64,000 bases of DNA from Glutamicibacter protophormiae (lineage in GTDB: Bacteria > Actinomycetota > Actinomycetes > Actinomycetales > Micrococcaceae), in the NCBI RefSeq assembly GCF_014647495.1, contig NZ_BMPH01000014.1:39253-103252 (forward strand), given 5' to 3'. The translations under genes were made by a program, and so were the position numbers. The notes under the pieces were generated by a model. The model made no database searches. It had not been told where the DNA came from and was given only the letters and a program-made list of their open reading frames with translations. Below, one piece after another: positions 10,475-18,653 of the stretch (position 1 is its first letter; each line of letters opens with the position of its first letter).

Positions 10475-11662
10475 TTATCGGGAGTTCCCGTGCCGCTCCT
10501 GCCCGCCGGGTCCGTCCGGCCCGGGCGCTCCAGGCTGGCCGGGCTCCAGCGGCTGCTGCGGGACCCCGCCCGGCCCGGGCCGGTAGGCCGGGTGCTGGCC
10601 GGGGAAGTTCCCGCCTGCCTCGGGCGCCCAGTAGGCCTGATGCTGCGGGGTCACCGGGTAGGCGATGGGCCATGGCTGCAGCAGGTGCTGGTCGGTGCGG
10701 CGGCGCGGTGCCGGCCCGACGCTGCGCTGAATGTCCTTCTTCTGCGCGACCTTGACCAGCAGGACCGTCAGGATGGCGGTCATCGCGCCGGAGATGAGCA
10801 GCGAAACCGGGTCCGAGCCCTCGGCGTTCAGGTCCACCAGGCCGACCGAGCCGAGCAGGAACAGCGAAGTGTTGTTCACGACGTGGATGGCGATCGCGGC
10901 TTCCAGCCCGCCGGTGCGCCAGGTCAGATAGCCGGCGGCGATGGCGAAGATCGCCACGTCCAGCAGGCCGTAGATGTCGTACAGGTGCCCAGCGGTGAAC
11001 AGCGGCACCGGCAGCAGGATCGCGAAGAGCGGGTGCTTGAACCAGCTGCCGATGACCTGCATGAACGCTCCGCGGAAGACCAGTTCCTCGGCCGCGCACT
11101 GCAGCGGGGTCAGCAGGATGACCAGCAGGGCGTAGAACAGGGGGCTGTCAGGGATGCTGCTGGCAGGCACCTGCGCGCCCCCGCCCACGTCGAGGGCATC
11201 CAGGATGAACGTCAGCGCGAAGTAGGCGGCATAGACGATGCCGCTGACGGCGAAGGCCGTTCCCATCCACCCCCAGCGGATCTTCCCGGCGACCGAAACC
11301 AGCAGGCAGACCGGCTTGGCGCCGAGCAGGAGATAGGCGAACCACACCGAGGGGATCATCACGATCAGCGAGACCATCAGGATGGAGAACATCATCGGGT
11401 CGGCCATGTCCATGACGGTCAGCTGCTCCAAGGCCGCGGCGTCATCGCTCCAGAAGACTGGGTTGAACATCATCATCACGAGGGAGATGAGGGCGACGAC
11501 GATCGACAGCACCGCGAAGAACCCGGCGGCCGTGCCCAACAGCGCCAGCGGGCGCCACCAGCGGTAATTTTCCTCGCGCCGCAGGAGTCTGTGGAACTCG
11601 TAGCGCGGTTCATCAACTTCTTCGGCCGGGGCAGGGAGCCCCGCATTTGATGTCATGCTCAT
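10475..11662 (-). CDS. CPBP-family intramembrane metalloprotease
   Basis: This 395-residue multi-pass membrane protein carries the CPBP/Abi motifs: EE192-193 with Arg197 in AAEELVFRGAF, His226 in LFTAGHLYD and HVVNN near 260-264. Family members are glutamic-type intramembrane proteases (Rce1-like) with roles in bacteriocin immunity or membrane protein processing. The C-terminal 70 residues form a Pro/Gly/Gln-rich cytosolic tail. Start at 11662 is chosen because GGGAGAA lies about 9 nt upstream; an in-frame start 12 codons upstream lacks this. It is divergent from the YibE/F gene. Confidence 0.88.
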   Translation of the reverse strand: MSMTSNAGLPAPAEEVDEPRYEFHRLLRREENYRWWRPLALLGTAAGFFAVLSIVVALISLVMMMFNPVFWSDDAAALEQLTVMDMADPMMFSILMVSLIVMIPSVWFAYLLLGAKPVCLLVSVAGKIRWGWMGTAFAVSGIVYAAYFALTFILDALDVGGGAQVPASSIPDSPLFYALLVILLTPLQCAAEELVFRGAFMQVIGSWFKHPLFAILLPVPLFTAGHLYDIYGLLDVAIFAIAAGYLTWRTGGLEAAIAIHVVNNTSLFLLGSVGLVDLNAEGSDPVSLLISGAMTAILTVLLVKVAQKKDIQRSVGPAPRRRTDQHLLQPWPIAYPVTPQHQAYWAPEAGGNFPGQHPAYRPGPGGVPQQPLEPGQPGAPGPDGPGGQERHGNSR

Positions 11663-11813
11663 GCATCCATTCTCCCGGTGCAGTCCTCCGAAAAGCATGA
11701 GCCTTCCGGAGGATCTCTGCGCTCATCCCCGAGAGGCAGGCACCTGCTGTTTTCCCGAGCTGATTAGACTTGGGGACGACAACTTTGACTCGAATGATGC
11801 GGAGAACGCACCC

Positions 11814-13091
11814 GTGGGCCACCACCATCACGACGAACCCATCTTGCAGGATCCGCAGCGGCGGCGCCGCGCCTCGATCATCCTCTGGGCGCTGCTCGCC
11901 CCGATCGGCGCCCTGGCGCTGGTCATGGTCATCGCGCTGTGGCCGCAGGGGAACTATGACAAGTTCGCGCTCTCGGGCTCCACGGACACCACCGGCGGAG
12001 CGGTGATGGCCACGGGCACCGTGACCCGCTCGGTGTTCCAGGACTGCCCGTCCTCGCAGGGTCTGGAGGACGTCGGTGGCAAGGTGCTTGAATGCACCGT
12101 CACCTACGTGATGCCCGATGACGGCGGTGCCGAGATCCAGCTGGAAATCCCGCAGGAGACCCTGCAGTCGCGCGAGGCCAGGGCGGGGGATTCGCTGCGC
12201 TACCTGGATCTGTCCAAGGTGGGGTCGAATTCCGGAACGGATTTCGTGTTCGTGGACTTCGTGCGGACCTTCCCGATGGCCCTGCTGGCCATCGCCTATG
12301 GCCTGGTCGTTGTGCTGGTGGCCGGCTGGCGCGGGGCCAGGGCCATGATCGGGCTGATCGGAGGCATCGCCTTCATGATCGTGTTCATGATTCCTGCGTT
12401 GCTGGAGGGCGGCAATCCGATCCTGGTGGGCCTGACCGGGGCCACGGCGATCATGTTCGTCGCGTTGTATTTCGCGCACGGGCTGAATGCCAAGACCTCC
12501 ACCGCGCTGCTGGGCACGCTCTTCGGCCTGGGCGTGACGGCGGGGCTCGCGCTGTGGCTGACCGATGCGGCGGCGTTGACCGGTGCGCACGACGAGGCGG
12601 CCATGACGCTGTCCACCGTCGCTCCGCAGATCTCGCTGCCGGGCTTGCTGATCTGCGGCGTGCTGATCGGCGGCATGGGTGTGCTCAACGACGTGACCAT
12701 CACCCAGTCGGCCACGGTCTGGGAACTGGCAGAGTCCGCGCCGAAGGCCACCGCCACCGAGCTCTTCCTGCGCGGCATGCGCATCGGGCGCGACCACATC
12801 GCCTCCACGGTCTACACCATCGCCTTCGCCTACGCCGGCGCTGCGCTGCCGGTGCTGGCCATTGCGGCGTTGAGCAACCAGGGCTTCGGCACCACCCTCA
12901 GTTCGGGGGAAATGGCCGAGGAAGTCATCCGCATCCTGATCGGTTCCATCGGGCTGGTGCTGGCAATCCCGGTGACCACCGGGATCGCGGTGCTGGTGGT
13001 CAAGGCCACCGGAACCGGCGGCGCGCATGGAAAATCACTGGGCGGAAGAGGCCGCCGAGCGGCGCTAAGTGCGAATCATTCTCATGAGTAA
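11814..13091 (+). CDS. YibE/F-like membrane protein with His-rich ends
   Basis: The 425-residue protein matches the YibE/F pattern: an N-terminal membrane anchor (about residues 22-45), an extracytoplasmic beta-rich domain with a conserved VFVDF segment, then about six to eight membrane helices containing PGLLICGVLIGGMGVLNDVTITQ. Function of the family is unknown. The GTG start at 11814 has GGAG 9 nt upstream. The N-terminus begins MGHHHHDEP and the C-terminus ends NHSHE, so both ends are His-rich. The next gene encodes a zinc-binding ZnuA, and a Zur-type operator lies in the last codons here, so a link with metal handling is possible but inferred. Confidence 0.87.
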   Translation: MGHHHHDEPILQDPQRRRRASIILWALLAPIGALALVMVIALWPQGNYDKFALSGSTDTTGGAVMATGTVTRSVFQDCPSSQGLEDVGGKVLECTVTYVMPDDGGAEIQLEIPQETLQSREARAGDSLRYLDLSKVGSNSGTDFVFVDFVRTFPMALLAIAYGLVVVLVAGWRGARAMIGLIGGIAFMIVFMIPALLEGGNPILVGLTGATAIMFVALYFAHGLNAKTSTALLGTLFGLGVTAGLALWLTDAAALTGAHDEAAMTLSTVAPQISLPGLLICGVLIGGMGVLNDVTITQSATVWELAESAPKATATELFLRGMRIGRDHIASTVYTIAFAYAGAALPVLAIAALSNQGFGTTLSSGEMAEEVIRILIGSIGLVLAIPVTTGIAVLVVKATGTGGAHGKSLGGRGRRAALSANHSHE

Positions 13092-13107
13092 TGTAGAATA
13101 GTTCTCA
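13070..13107 (+). promoter_or_regulatory. Zur-type operator and promoter of znuA
   Basis: TGCGAATCATTCTCA (13070-13084) fits the actinobacterial Zur pattern TGNNAATNATTNNCA with one off-centre mismatch. A second copy of its GAATNNTTCTCA part lies at 13096-13107 (first copy 13073-13084), 23 bp away. The likely -10, TAGAAT (13094-13099), overlaps the second copy, which is what a repressor site would look like. The first box is inside the 3' end of the YibE/F gene. Confidence 0.6.
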
Positions 13108-13136
13108 ATAGCGCACCTGAACTAGAAAGTTTCCTC

Positions 13137-14135
13137 GTGAATAACCGCTCAATCCTCGCCTCACTTGCCCTTGTCCCCGTCGCAGGCCTGCTGCTCTCCG
13201 GATGCTCTGCCGATGCGCAGGGTACGCCGGAAGACTCGGGTGTGAGCATCGTGGCCACCACGAATGTCTACGCCCAGATCGCCCAGGCGGTAGCCGGCGA
13301 GCATGCAGAAGTCAGCGAGATCATCACCTCCACGGCGCAGGACCCGCACTCCTACGAGCCGACGGCCCGCGACAAGCTCGCCGTCTCCCAAGCCAGCGTC
13401 GTACTCGCCAATGGCGGGGGATACGACGCGTTCATGGACACGCTGGTCCAGTCGCTGCCCCAGGAACAGCGCGAGAAAGTCTCGCTGATGCACGTGGTCG
13501 ATTCCTCCCCGGTCGCAGCCGAGGAAGCCGCAGGCCACGAGGGCGAAGCCGAGGGCCACGACCATGCCGACGACCACGACCACGCCGGCGAGGAGGGCCA
13601 TGGGCACGAGCACGCCGAGTACAACGAGCATGTCTGGTACGACCTGGAATCGATGAGCGCGCTGGCCGATGCCCTCGCCGCCGAGCTGGGCAAGCAGGAC
13701 GCGGCCAACGCCGCCGCCTATACCGAGAACGCCCGGGCCTTCGACACGGGCATCAAGCAGCTGAGCGGCGAGCTGGCCGCCGCCGGGCTGGAAGGCAAGA
13801 GCTACCTGATGACCGAACCGGTGCCCTTCCACCTCCTGGAGGACGCCGGCATGGTCAACAAGACCCCCGCCGGCCTGAGCGAAGCCATCGAGGAAGGCGA
13901 GGGGATCGCCCCGCTGACCCTCAAGAGCGCCGAGGACCTGCTGTCCGGCAAGGGCGTGGACATGATGGTCTACAACGTGCAGACCGAAGGCGCCGAGACC
14001 AAGGCCCTGGCCTCGGATGCGCGGGACGCCGGGGTTCCCGTGGTGGAACTGACCGAGACGATCACCGACGGTTCGAGCTACCTGGAATGGATGCGCGGGA
14101 ACATCAATTCCCTCGCCTCCGCGCTGAAGGGCTAG
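13137..14135 (+). CDS. znuA: Zinc ABC transporter substrate-binding lipoprotein (ZnuA-like), orphan
   Basis: This cluster A-I solute-binding protein captures Zn2+ (or Mn2+) outside the membrane. It has a lipoprotein signal with Cys23 (LLSGC), the first metal histidine in DPHSYEP, a His/Asp/Glu-rich loop at about residues 133-165 typical of zinc-specific ZnuA, and the NEHVWYD metal histidine after it. GTG 13137 follows AGAAAG. No ABC ATPase or permease gene follows; the next gene is a glycerophosphotransferase-like gene. It must work with a ZnuBC encoded elsewhere or as a metal scavenger. Confidence 0.92.
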   Translation: MNNRSILASLALVPVAGLLLSGCSADAQGTPEDSGVSIVATTNVYAQIAQAVAGEHAEVSEIITSTAQDPHSYEPTARDKLAVSQASVVLANGGGYDAFMDTLVQSLPQEQREKVSLMHVVDSSPVAAEEAAGHEGEAEGHDHADDHDHAGEEGHGHEHAEYNEHVWYDLESMSALADALAAELGKQDAANAAAYTENARAFDTGIKQLSGELAAAGLEGKSYLMTEPVPFHLLEDAGMVNKTPAGLSEAIEEGEGIAPLTLKSAEDLLSGKGVDMMVYNVQTEGAETKALASDARDAGVPVVELTETITDGSSYLEWMRGNINSLASALKG

Positions 14136-14143
14136 CGCTTACG

Positions 14144-14149
14144 TAGACT
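14144..14149 (+). promoter_or_regulatory. -10 element for leaderless transcript
   Basis: TAGACT ends 6 nt before the ATG at 14156 and no Shine-Dalgarno sequence is present. Transcription would start at the start codon. Confidence 0.5.
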
Positions 14150-14155
14150 TGATGC

Positions 14156-15274
14156 ATGCCGTTGATTCCAACACCCTTCAATCAAGCCGCTGGCAAAGCA
14201 AAATCCCTTCTGGCCGAACGCTCGGTGCGGGCCCAGATTGCCGACGCTTCCCGTGGCCTGGAGAAGGCGGAGGTGGTCCTGTTCTTCGCCGAAGGACCGG
14301 GCCAGATCTACCAGCTGGACACCTGGCTGGAGACCTTCGAGCGGCTGGCCGGCCGGGGGCTGGACGTCGGAGTTGTGCTGATGGACGCGCTCAGCGCCCG
14401 GCAGGCGCTGGAATCGACCAGCCTGCCGCTGCTGTTCAGCCGCTCCATGGAGCAGATCGAAAAGCAGCTGGCCGCCATGGGCACCAAGGCGGTCTGCTAT
14501 GTGAACAACTCGCAGCGCAACTTCACCATGCTGCGATTCAACGGCCCCGCGCACATCCACCTGAACCACGGCGAGAGCGAAAAGGCCTCCATGGTCTCCA
14601 ACCAGCTCAAGGCCTACGACTACGCCTGCGTGGCCGGCCCGGCCGCGGTCGAGCGCATCCGGGAAGCCATCCCGCGCTTCGACCTCGCCCACCTGGTGCA
14701 GATCGGCCGCCCGCAGCTCGATGCACTGGTGCCCAACGAGCGGAGCAGCAAGATCCGGGTGCTCTACGCGCCGACCTGGGAGGGCGACTCCCAGGCCATG
14801 GCCTATTCCTCCATCACCACACTGGGAGAGCGGATCCTCGCCCAGCTGCAGGCCGACGACCGCTTTGAAGTCCGCTTCCGCCCGCACCCCAAGACCGGGG
14901 ACGTCTCCGCCGAAGCCCGCAAATCCATTGCCGCGCTGAAGTCGAACTACACCGCGCTGATCGACCCCACCGCCGACGCGGGCCAGTCGCTGGTCTGGGC
15001 CGACGTGGCGATCTGCGACATCTCGGCCATGTCCTATGACGCGGTGGCGCTGAACGTGCCGCTGCTGCTGGCGGGGGAGCGGGACTGCAAGTTGCGCCAG
15101 GGCTTGCCTGCGGACCAACTGCTCGGCCACGCCAATGGGCTGGCCGACCGCGTCGCCGCGCTGGCCGCTTCCGGGGTTTCCGGACGGCAAAAACAGCTGG
15201 CCCAGTATTTCTTCGCGACCACCGAACCGGGGGCCGCGACAAAGAAACTGGACCAGCTGTTGCGCAGTGTCTGA
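14156..15274 (+). CDS. CDP-glycerol glycerophosphotransferase-like protein (TagF C-domain type)
   Basis: The 372-residue protein resembles the glycosyltransferase-B-like domain of TagF/TagB enzymes that polymerise or prime poly(glycerophosphate) wall teichoic acid. Visible motifs are LNHGESEK, the VLYAPTWEG loop, the RFRPHPK motif and DISAMSYDA for CDP-glycerol binding. It has no membrane segment and is about half the length of full TagF. No other teichoic acid gene is nearby. The exact acceptor is unknown; an alternative is another CDP-alditol transferase. Confidence 0.75.
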   Translation: MPLIPTPFNQAAGKAKSLLAERSVRAQIADASRGLEKAEVVLFFAEGPGQIYQLDTWLETFERLAGRGLDVGVVLMDALSARQALESTSLPLLFSRSMEQIEKQLAAMGTKAVCYVNNSQRNFTMLRFNGPAHIHLNHGESEKASMVSNQLKAYDYACVAGPAAVERIREAIPRFDLAHLVQIGRPQLDALVPNERSSKIRVLYAPTWEGDSQAMAYSSITTLGERILAQLQADDRFEVRFRPHPKTGDVSAEARKSIAALKSNYTALIDPTADAGQSLVWADVAICDISAMSYDAVALNVPLLLAGERDCKLRQGLPADQLLGHANGLADRVAALAASGVSGRQKQLAQYFFATTEPGAATKKLDQLLRSV

Positions 15275-15276
15275 CA

Positions 15277-15290
15277 CCGCGGCGCCGCGG
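15277..15290. terminator. GC palindrome between convergent genes
   Basis: CCGCGGCGCCGCGG is a perfect 14-bp palindrome in the 24-bp gap between two convergent genes. It may act as a bidirectional terminator; no T-run follows. Confidence 0.35.
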
Positions 15291-15298
15291 GCAGCAGC

Positions 15299-16789
15299 CT
15301 AGCGCTGCTTGAACACCGTGTCCTGCCATTCGCGGTGGGCCGCGGTGTCATGGGCGATGAGCACGTGCTTGACGTTCGTGTACTCGTCGAAGGAGTACTG
15401 GCTCATGTCCTTGCCCATGCCCGAGGCCTTGTAGCCGCCATGCGGCATGTCCGAGACGATGATGATGTGCTCGTTGATCCACACGCAGCCGGCCTGGATT
15501 TCGGCGCTGGCGCGCATGGCCCGGTTCACGTCCTTGGTCCAGGCGCTGGCGGCCAGGCCGTACGGGGTGTCGTTGGCCAGCTCGATGGCCTGGTCGTCCG
15601 TGTCGAACGGCAGCGCCACCAGCACCGGGCCGAACACTTCGTCCTGCACGATCTGGGAATCCTGGGCCGCGCCGACCAGCAGGGTCGGACGGTAGAAGTT
15701 GCCCGGACGCTCTACGCGCACACCGCCGGCCAGGGCGGTGGCCCCGGCGGCGACCGCGCGCTGCACCATGGCGGCGACCTTGTCGGCATGCTGCTCGCTG
15801 ATCAGCGCGCCCATGTCGGTGTCCTCGTCGGTCGGATCGCCGACCACCATGGCGTTCATCAGTTCCGCCACGCGGGTGGTGAACTTCTCGAATACCGAGG
15901 AATGCACGTAGGCGCGGGTGGCGGCGGTGCAGTCCTGTCCGGCGTTGATCGTCGAGCCGGCCACCGCTCCGTGCGCCGCGGCTTCGATGTCCGCGTCCTC
16001 GAAGACCACGAACGGGGCCTTGCCGCCCAGTTCCAGGTGCACGCGCTTGCCGCTTTCGGCGGCCATGGCCATGATCTTCAGGCCCACCGCGGTGGACCCG
16101 GTGAACGACGTCATCTTCACCAGCCGATGGCGCACCAGCGGCTCGCCGACCTCCTGGCCCCCGCCGACCACGACGTTGATGACGCCGTCGGGCAGCCCGG
16201 CGTCCTTGGCGGCCTGCGCGAACAGCAGAGTGGTGCCCGGGGTCAGTTCGCTGGGCTTGAGCACGATGGTGTTGCCCGCGGCGATCGCCGGCAGCACCTT
16301 CCATGCGGCCATCTGCAGCGGGTAGTTCCACGGGCTGATCGAGCCGATCACGCCGATGGCCTCGCGGCGCACCATCGAGGTGGTGTTGCCGGCGTAGTCC
16401 CCGGCGGCCAGTCCCTGCAGGTTGCGGGCGGCGCCGGCAAAGAAGTTCACATTGTCGATCGAGCCGGGCACGTCGAACTGGGTGGACATGCGGATGGTCT
16501 TGCCGGTCTGGGCGGTTTCCACCTCGGCCAGCAGCTGCGCCTTGCGTTCCAGCTCGCGGGCCAGGGCCAGCAGGTGGTCGGAGCGCTCACCGGGGGTGAG
16601 CTTGGACCAGGTGGCGAACGCGGCCGCGGCGGCCTGCACGGCCTGGTCGACCTGGTCGGCGGTGGCGGTGTCCACGTCGATCAGCTTCTGCCCGGTGGCG
16701 GGGTTGCTGCGGGTGAGCACCGGCCCCTCGCCGCGCACGAATGAGCCGTTGATGAACTGGTGGCCGTCGGTGAATTCAAAGGTAGGCAT
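15299..16789 (-). CDS. Gamma-aminobutyraldehyde dehydrogenase-like
   Basis: This 496-residue NAD-dependent aldehyde dehydrogenase most resembles aminobutyraldehyde (PatD/PuuC-type) dehydrogenases that make GABA from putrescine-derived aldehyde. It shows the NAD-site SPWNYPLQ and GSTAVG motifs, the general base in ELGGKAPF and the catalytic Cys287 in NAGQDCTAATR. AAGGA precedes the ATG by 9 nt. It lies 36 bp downstream of the oxidoreductase gene on the same strand, so the two likely form an amine-to-acid operon. Substrate is inferred from motif likeness and context. Confidence 0.88.
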   Translation of the reverse strand: MPTFEFTDGHQFINGSFVRGEGPVLTRSNPATGQKLIDVDTATADQVDQAVQAAAAAFATWSKLTPGERSDHLLALARELERKAQLLAEVETAQTGKTIRMSTQFDVPGSIDNVNFFAGAARNLQGLAAGDYAGNTTSMVRREAIGVIGSISPWNYPLQMAAWKVLPAIAAGNTIVLKPSELTPGTTLLFAQAAKDAGLPDGVINVVVGGGQEVGEPLVRHRLVKMTSFTGSTAVGLKIMAMAAESGKRVHLELGGKAPFVVFEDADIEAAAHGAVAGSTINAGQDCTAATRAYVHSSVFEKFTTRVAELMNAMVVGDPTDEDTDMGALISEQHADKVAAMVQRAVAAGATALAGGVRVERPGNFYRPTLLVGAAQDSQIVQDEVFGPVLVALPFDTDDQAIELANDTPYGLAASAWTKDVNRAMRASAEIQAGCVWINEHIIIVSDMPHGGYKASGMGKDMSQYSFDEYTNVKHVLIAHDTAAHREWQDTVFKQR

Positions 16790-16825
16790 GTGGGAAGTTC
16801 CTTGGTGGTAGTTGCTGGCGACGGG

Positions 16826-18271
16826 CTAGGAGTCGAAGCCCATGCCGATCTTGTCCATGAGTTTCAGGAAGGCGGAGCGCTTGCCCTCGTTGCGGTCGGC
16901 TTTCACCAGGTGGCTGGTCATCAACTTCACGCCGACCCAGGCTGCAGGTTCCGGCGGGAACGGGATCGGCTTGGTGCGCACCAGTTCCAGCTCGGTCAGC
17001 TGGGTTGTGGCACCGGAGAGCAGATCCAGCATGACCTTGCCGCCGAATCGGGTGGCCCCCACACCCAGGCCGGTGAAGCCTGCGCAGTAGGCGACCTTGC
17101 CGCCGTGGGTGAGGTCGAAGAAGGAGAAGAAACGCGAGCAGGTGTCGATCGCCCCGCCCCAGGCGTGGGAGAACTTCACGTCGCTCAACTCCGGGAAGCT
17201 GCCGAAGAAGTGCGCGGCGAGCTTGTCGAAGGTTTCCTGGTTGGTGTCGTAGCTGGAGCGCACCTTGCCGCCGAAGTGGTAGACCGCGTCGTAGCCGCCG
17301 TACAGGATCCGGAAGCCGCCCTGTTCGTCGATGGTCGGCCGGGCGTAGTGGAAGCGGTTGTTCATGTCCGCCAGGCCTACCATCGGATCCCAGCCGATCG
17401 CCGCGCGCTGCTGCTCGGTCAGCGGCTGCGTCATCAGCGCGTAGTCGTACACCGGGATGACATGGGCCCGGTGGCGCTTGAGCAGCGAGGGGAAGACATT
17501 GGTGGCCAGCGCGACATGCTTGGCGGTGACCTGCCCGTCGGCCGTCAGTGCGCGCATGGTGGCGCCGTCTTCCACCAGCTCGGCGACCTGGGTGTGCTCG
17601 TAGATCTTCACCCCCAGCTCGGTGCAGACGCGGGCCAGCTCCCAGGCGAGCTTGGCAGGATGGACCAGCGCGGAGCTCTCCTTGTCCCAGGCGCCGGCCA
17701 GGAAACCGGGGGAGTTGATGACCGCGCGGGTTCCCTCGGCATCCAGGACCTCGACGCCCTCGGCGTCTGCTTCCCCGCGTACCCATTCGATCTGGTGGGC
17801 CTCGGTGGCCACGTTCAGTACTCCGTCGCGGGTGAAATCCACGTCCATGTTGTAGCGTTCAACGGTTTCCTGCAGCTCGTCCAGGTTCTGCGCGCCGAGC
17901 CGCGCCAGCAGCGCGTTTTCCTTGGGCAGGTGGTTCTCGCCGTTGGTCTCGCCGTGCACCAGCGAGGCCTCGCAGAAGCCGCCGTTGCGTCCCGAGGCGG
18001 CCCAGCCGATGCGCTGGCCTTCGAGCAGCACGACCTCGCGCTGCGGGTCGCGTTCCTTGGCCTGCAGTGCGGTCCACAGCCCGGTGTAGCCGCCGCCCAC
18101 CACCAGCAGGTCCGTGTCGATGCCGTCGTGCAAGGCGCTCTTGGGCGCCGGCCGCCGGTCGGTATCCAGCCAGTAGCTGGTGTGCTTGGCTCCGGCCAGC
18201 GAGGCGGCGATGTGCGCTCGCGAGGCCTGGGCCTCGTGGCGGTCGAAGGAAATGAGGTTGGTGATAGCCAT
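16826..18271 (-). CDS. FAD-dependent amine oxidoreductase (PuuB/GlpD-like DAO family)
   Basis: The 481-residue protein belongs to the DAO/GlpO fold: a Rossmann FAD motif DLLVVGGGYTGLWTALQ near residue 53 and the GWAASGRNGGF flavin motif near 85-95, a PuuB hallmark. PuuB oxidises gamma-glutamylputrescine to the aldehyde. The C-terminus has GFTGLGVGATRFGGK closing the FAD site. The ATG at 18271 has AAGGACC upstream; longer in-frame extension lacks support. With the downstream aldehyde dehydrogenase it forms a two-gene polyamine degradation operon. No puuA-like glutamyl ligase is adjacent, so free amine is also a possible substrate. Confidence 0.85.
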   Translation of the reverse strand: MAITNLISFDRHEAQASRAHIAASLAGAKHTSYWLDTDRRPAPKSALHDGIDTDLLVVGGGYTGLWTALQAKERDPQREVVLLEGQRIGWAASGRNGGFCEASLVHGETNGENHLPKENALLARLGAQNLDELQETVERYNMDVDFTRDGVLNVATEAHQIEWVRGEADAEGVEVLDAEGTRAVINSPGFLAGAWDKESSALVHPAKLAWELARVCTELGVKIYEHTQVAELVEDGATMRALTADGQVTAKHVALATNVFPSLLKRHRAHVIPVYDYALMTQPLTEQQRAAIGWDPMVGLADMNNRFHYARPTIDEQGGFRILYGGYDAVYHFGGKVRSSYDTNQETFDKLAAHFFGSFPELSDVKFSHAWGGAIDTCSRFFSFFDLTHGGKVAYCAGFTGLGVGATRFGGKVMLDLLSGATTQLTELELVRTKPIPFPPEPAAWVGVKLMTSHLVKADRNEGKRSAFLKLMDKIGMGFDS

Positions 18272-18653
18272 GGGTGGTCCTTGGTCTGAAGGTAGGTGGT
18301 CGGTGAAGTTCGCGGGTTCAGGTGCGGCGCGTGGCGCGGGGCAGCGGTACGACCAGGGGACCATGGGGTTTTGCATCGAATTGAGCGCGGGTGATCTCGG
18401 GAGATTGCCATGGGGCAGTCAAGAATATCCCTCTTCTCAGCGACAAGACCACGAATAGAATGTGATTCATTACATATTCAAGCGTTCTCCGGAGACGGTG
18501 TCAACCCAAATCCGACCAACTGGTCGGTTTGTGACTATTGAGACTTTGAGGGAGTTCGTAGTATGCAGGTTTAGGATGCGGTGGGTGCCAGAGGCATTGC
18601 ATGGCTGGTGAAGCACCCTTGGGTCCGCAACATGCCCGGTCCAGTCGCCGGCG
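18272..18653. other. Gene-free region with a TetR-type operator
   Basis: These 382 bp separate the leftward putrescine operon from the stop of the leftward HAD gene. An AT-rich stretch at 18455-18485 could hold the promoter for the oxidoreductase gene. The only clear element is the inverted repeat at 18512-18527. I see no supported coding sequence. Confidence 0.6.
18512..18527. promoter_or_regulatory. Inverted repeat, likely TetR-family operator
   Basis: CCGACCA-AC-TGGTCGG is a perfect 7+2+7 inverted repeat, flanked by AAAT and TTTG. This form is typical of TetR-family operators. It lies about 240 bp upstream of the putrescine oxidoreductase start. The cognate repressor is not obvious locally. 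Confidence 0.5.
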
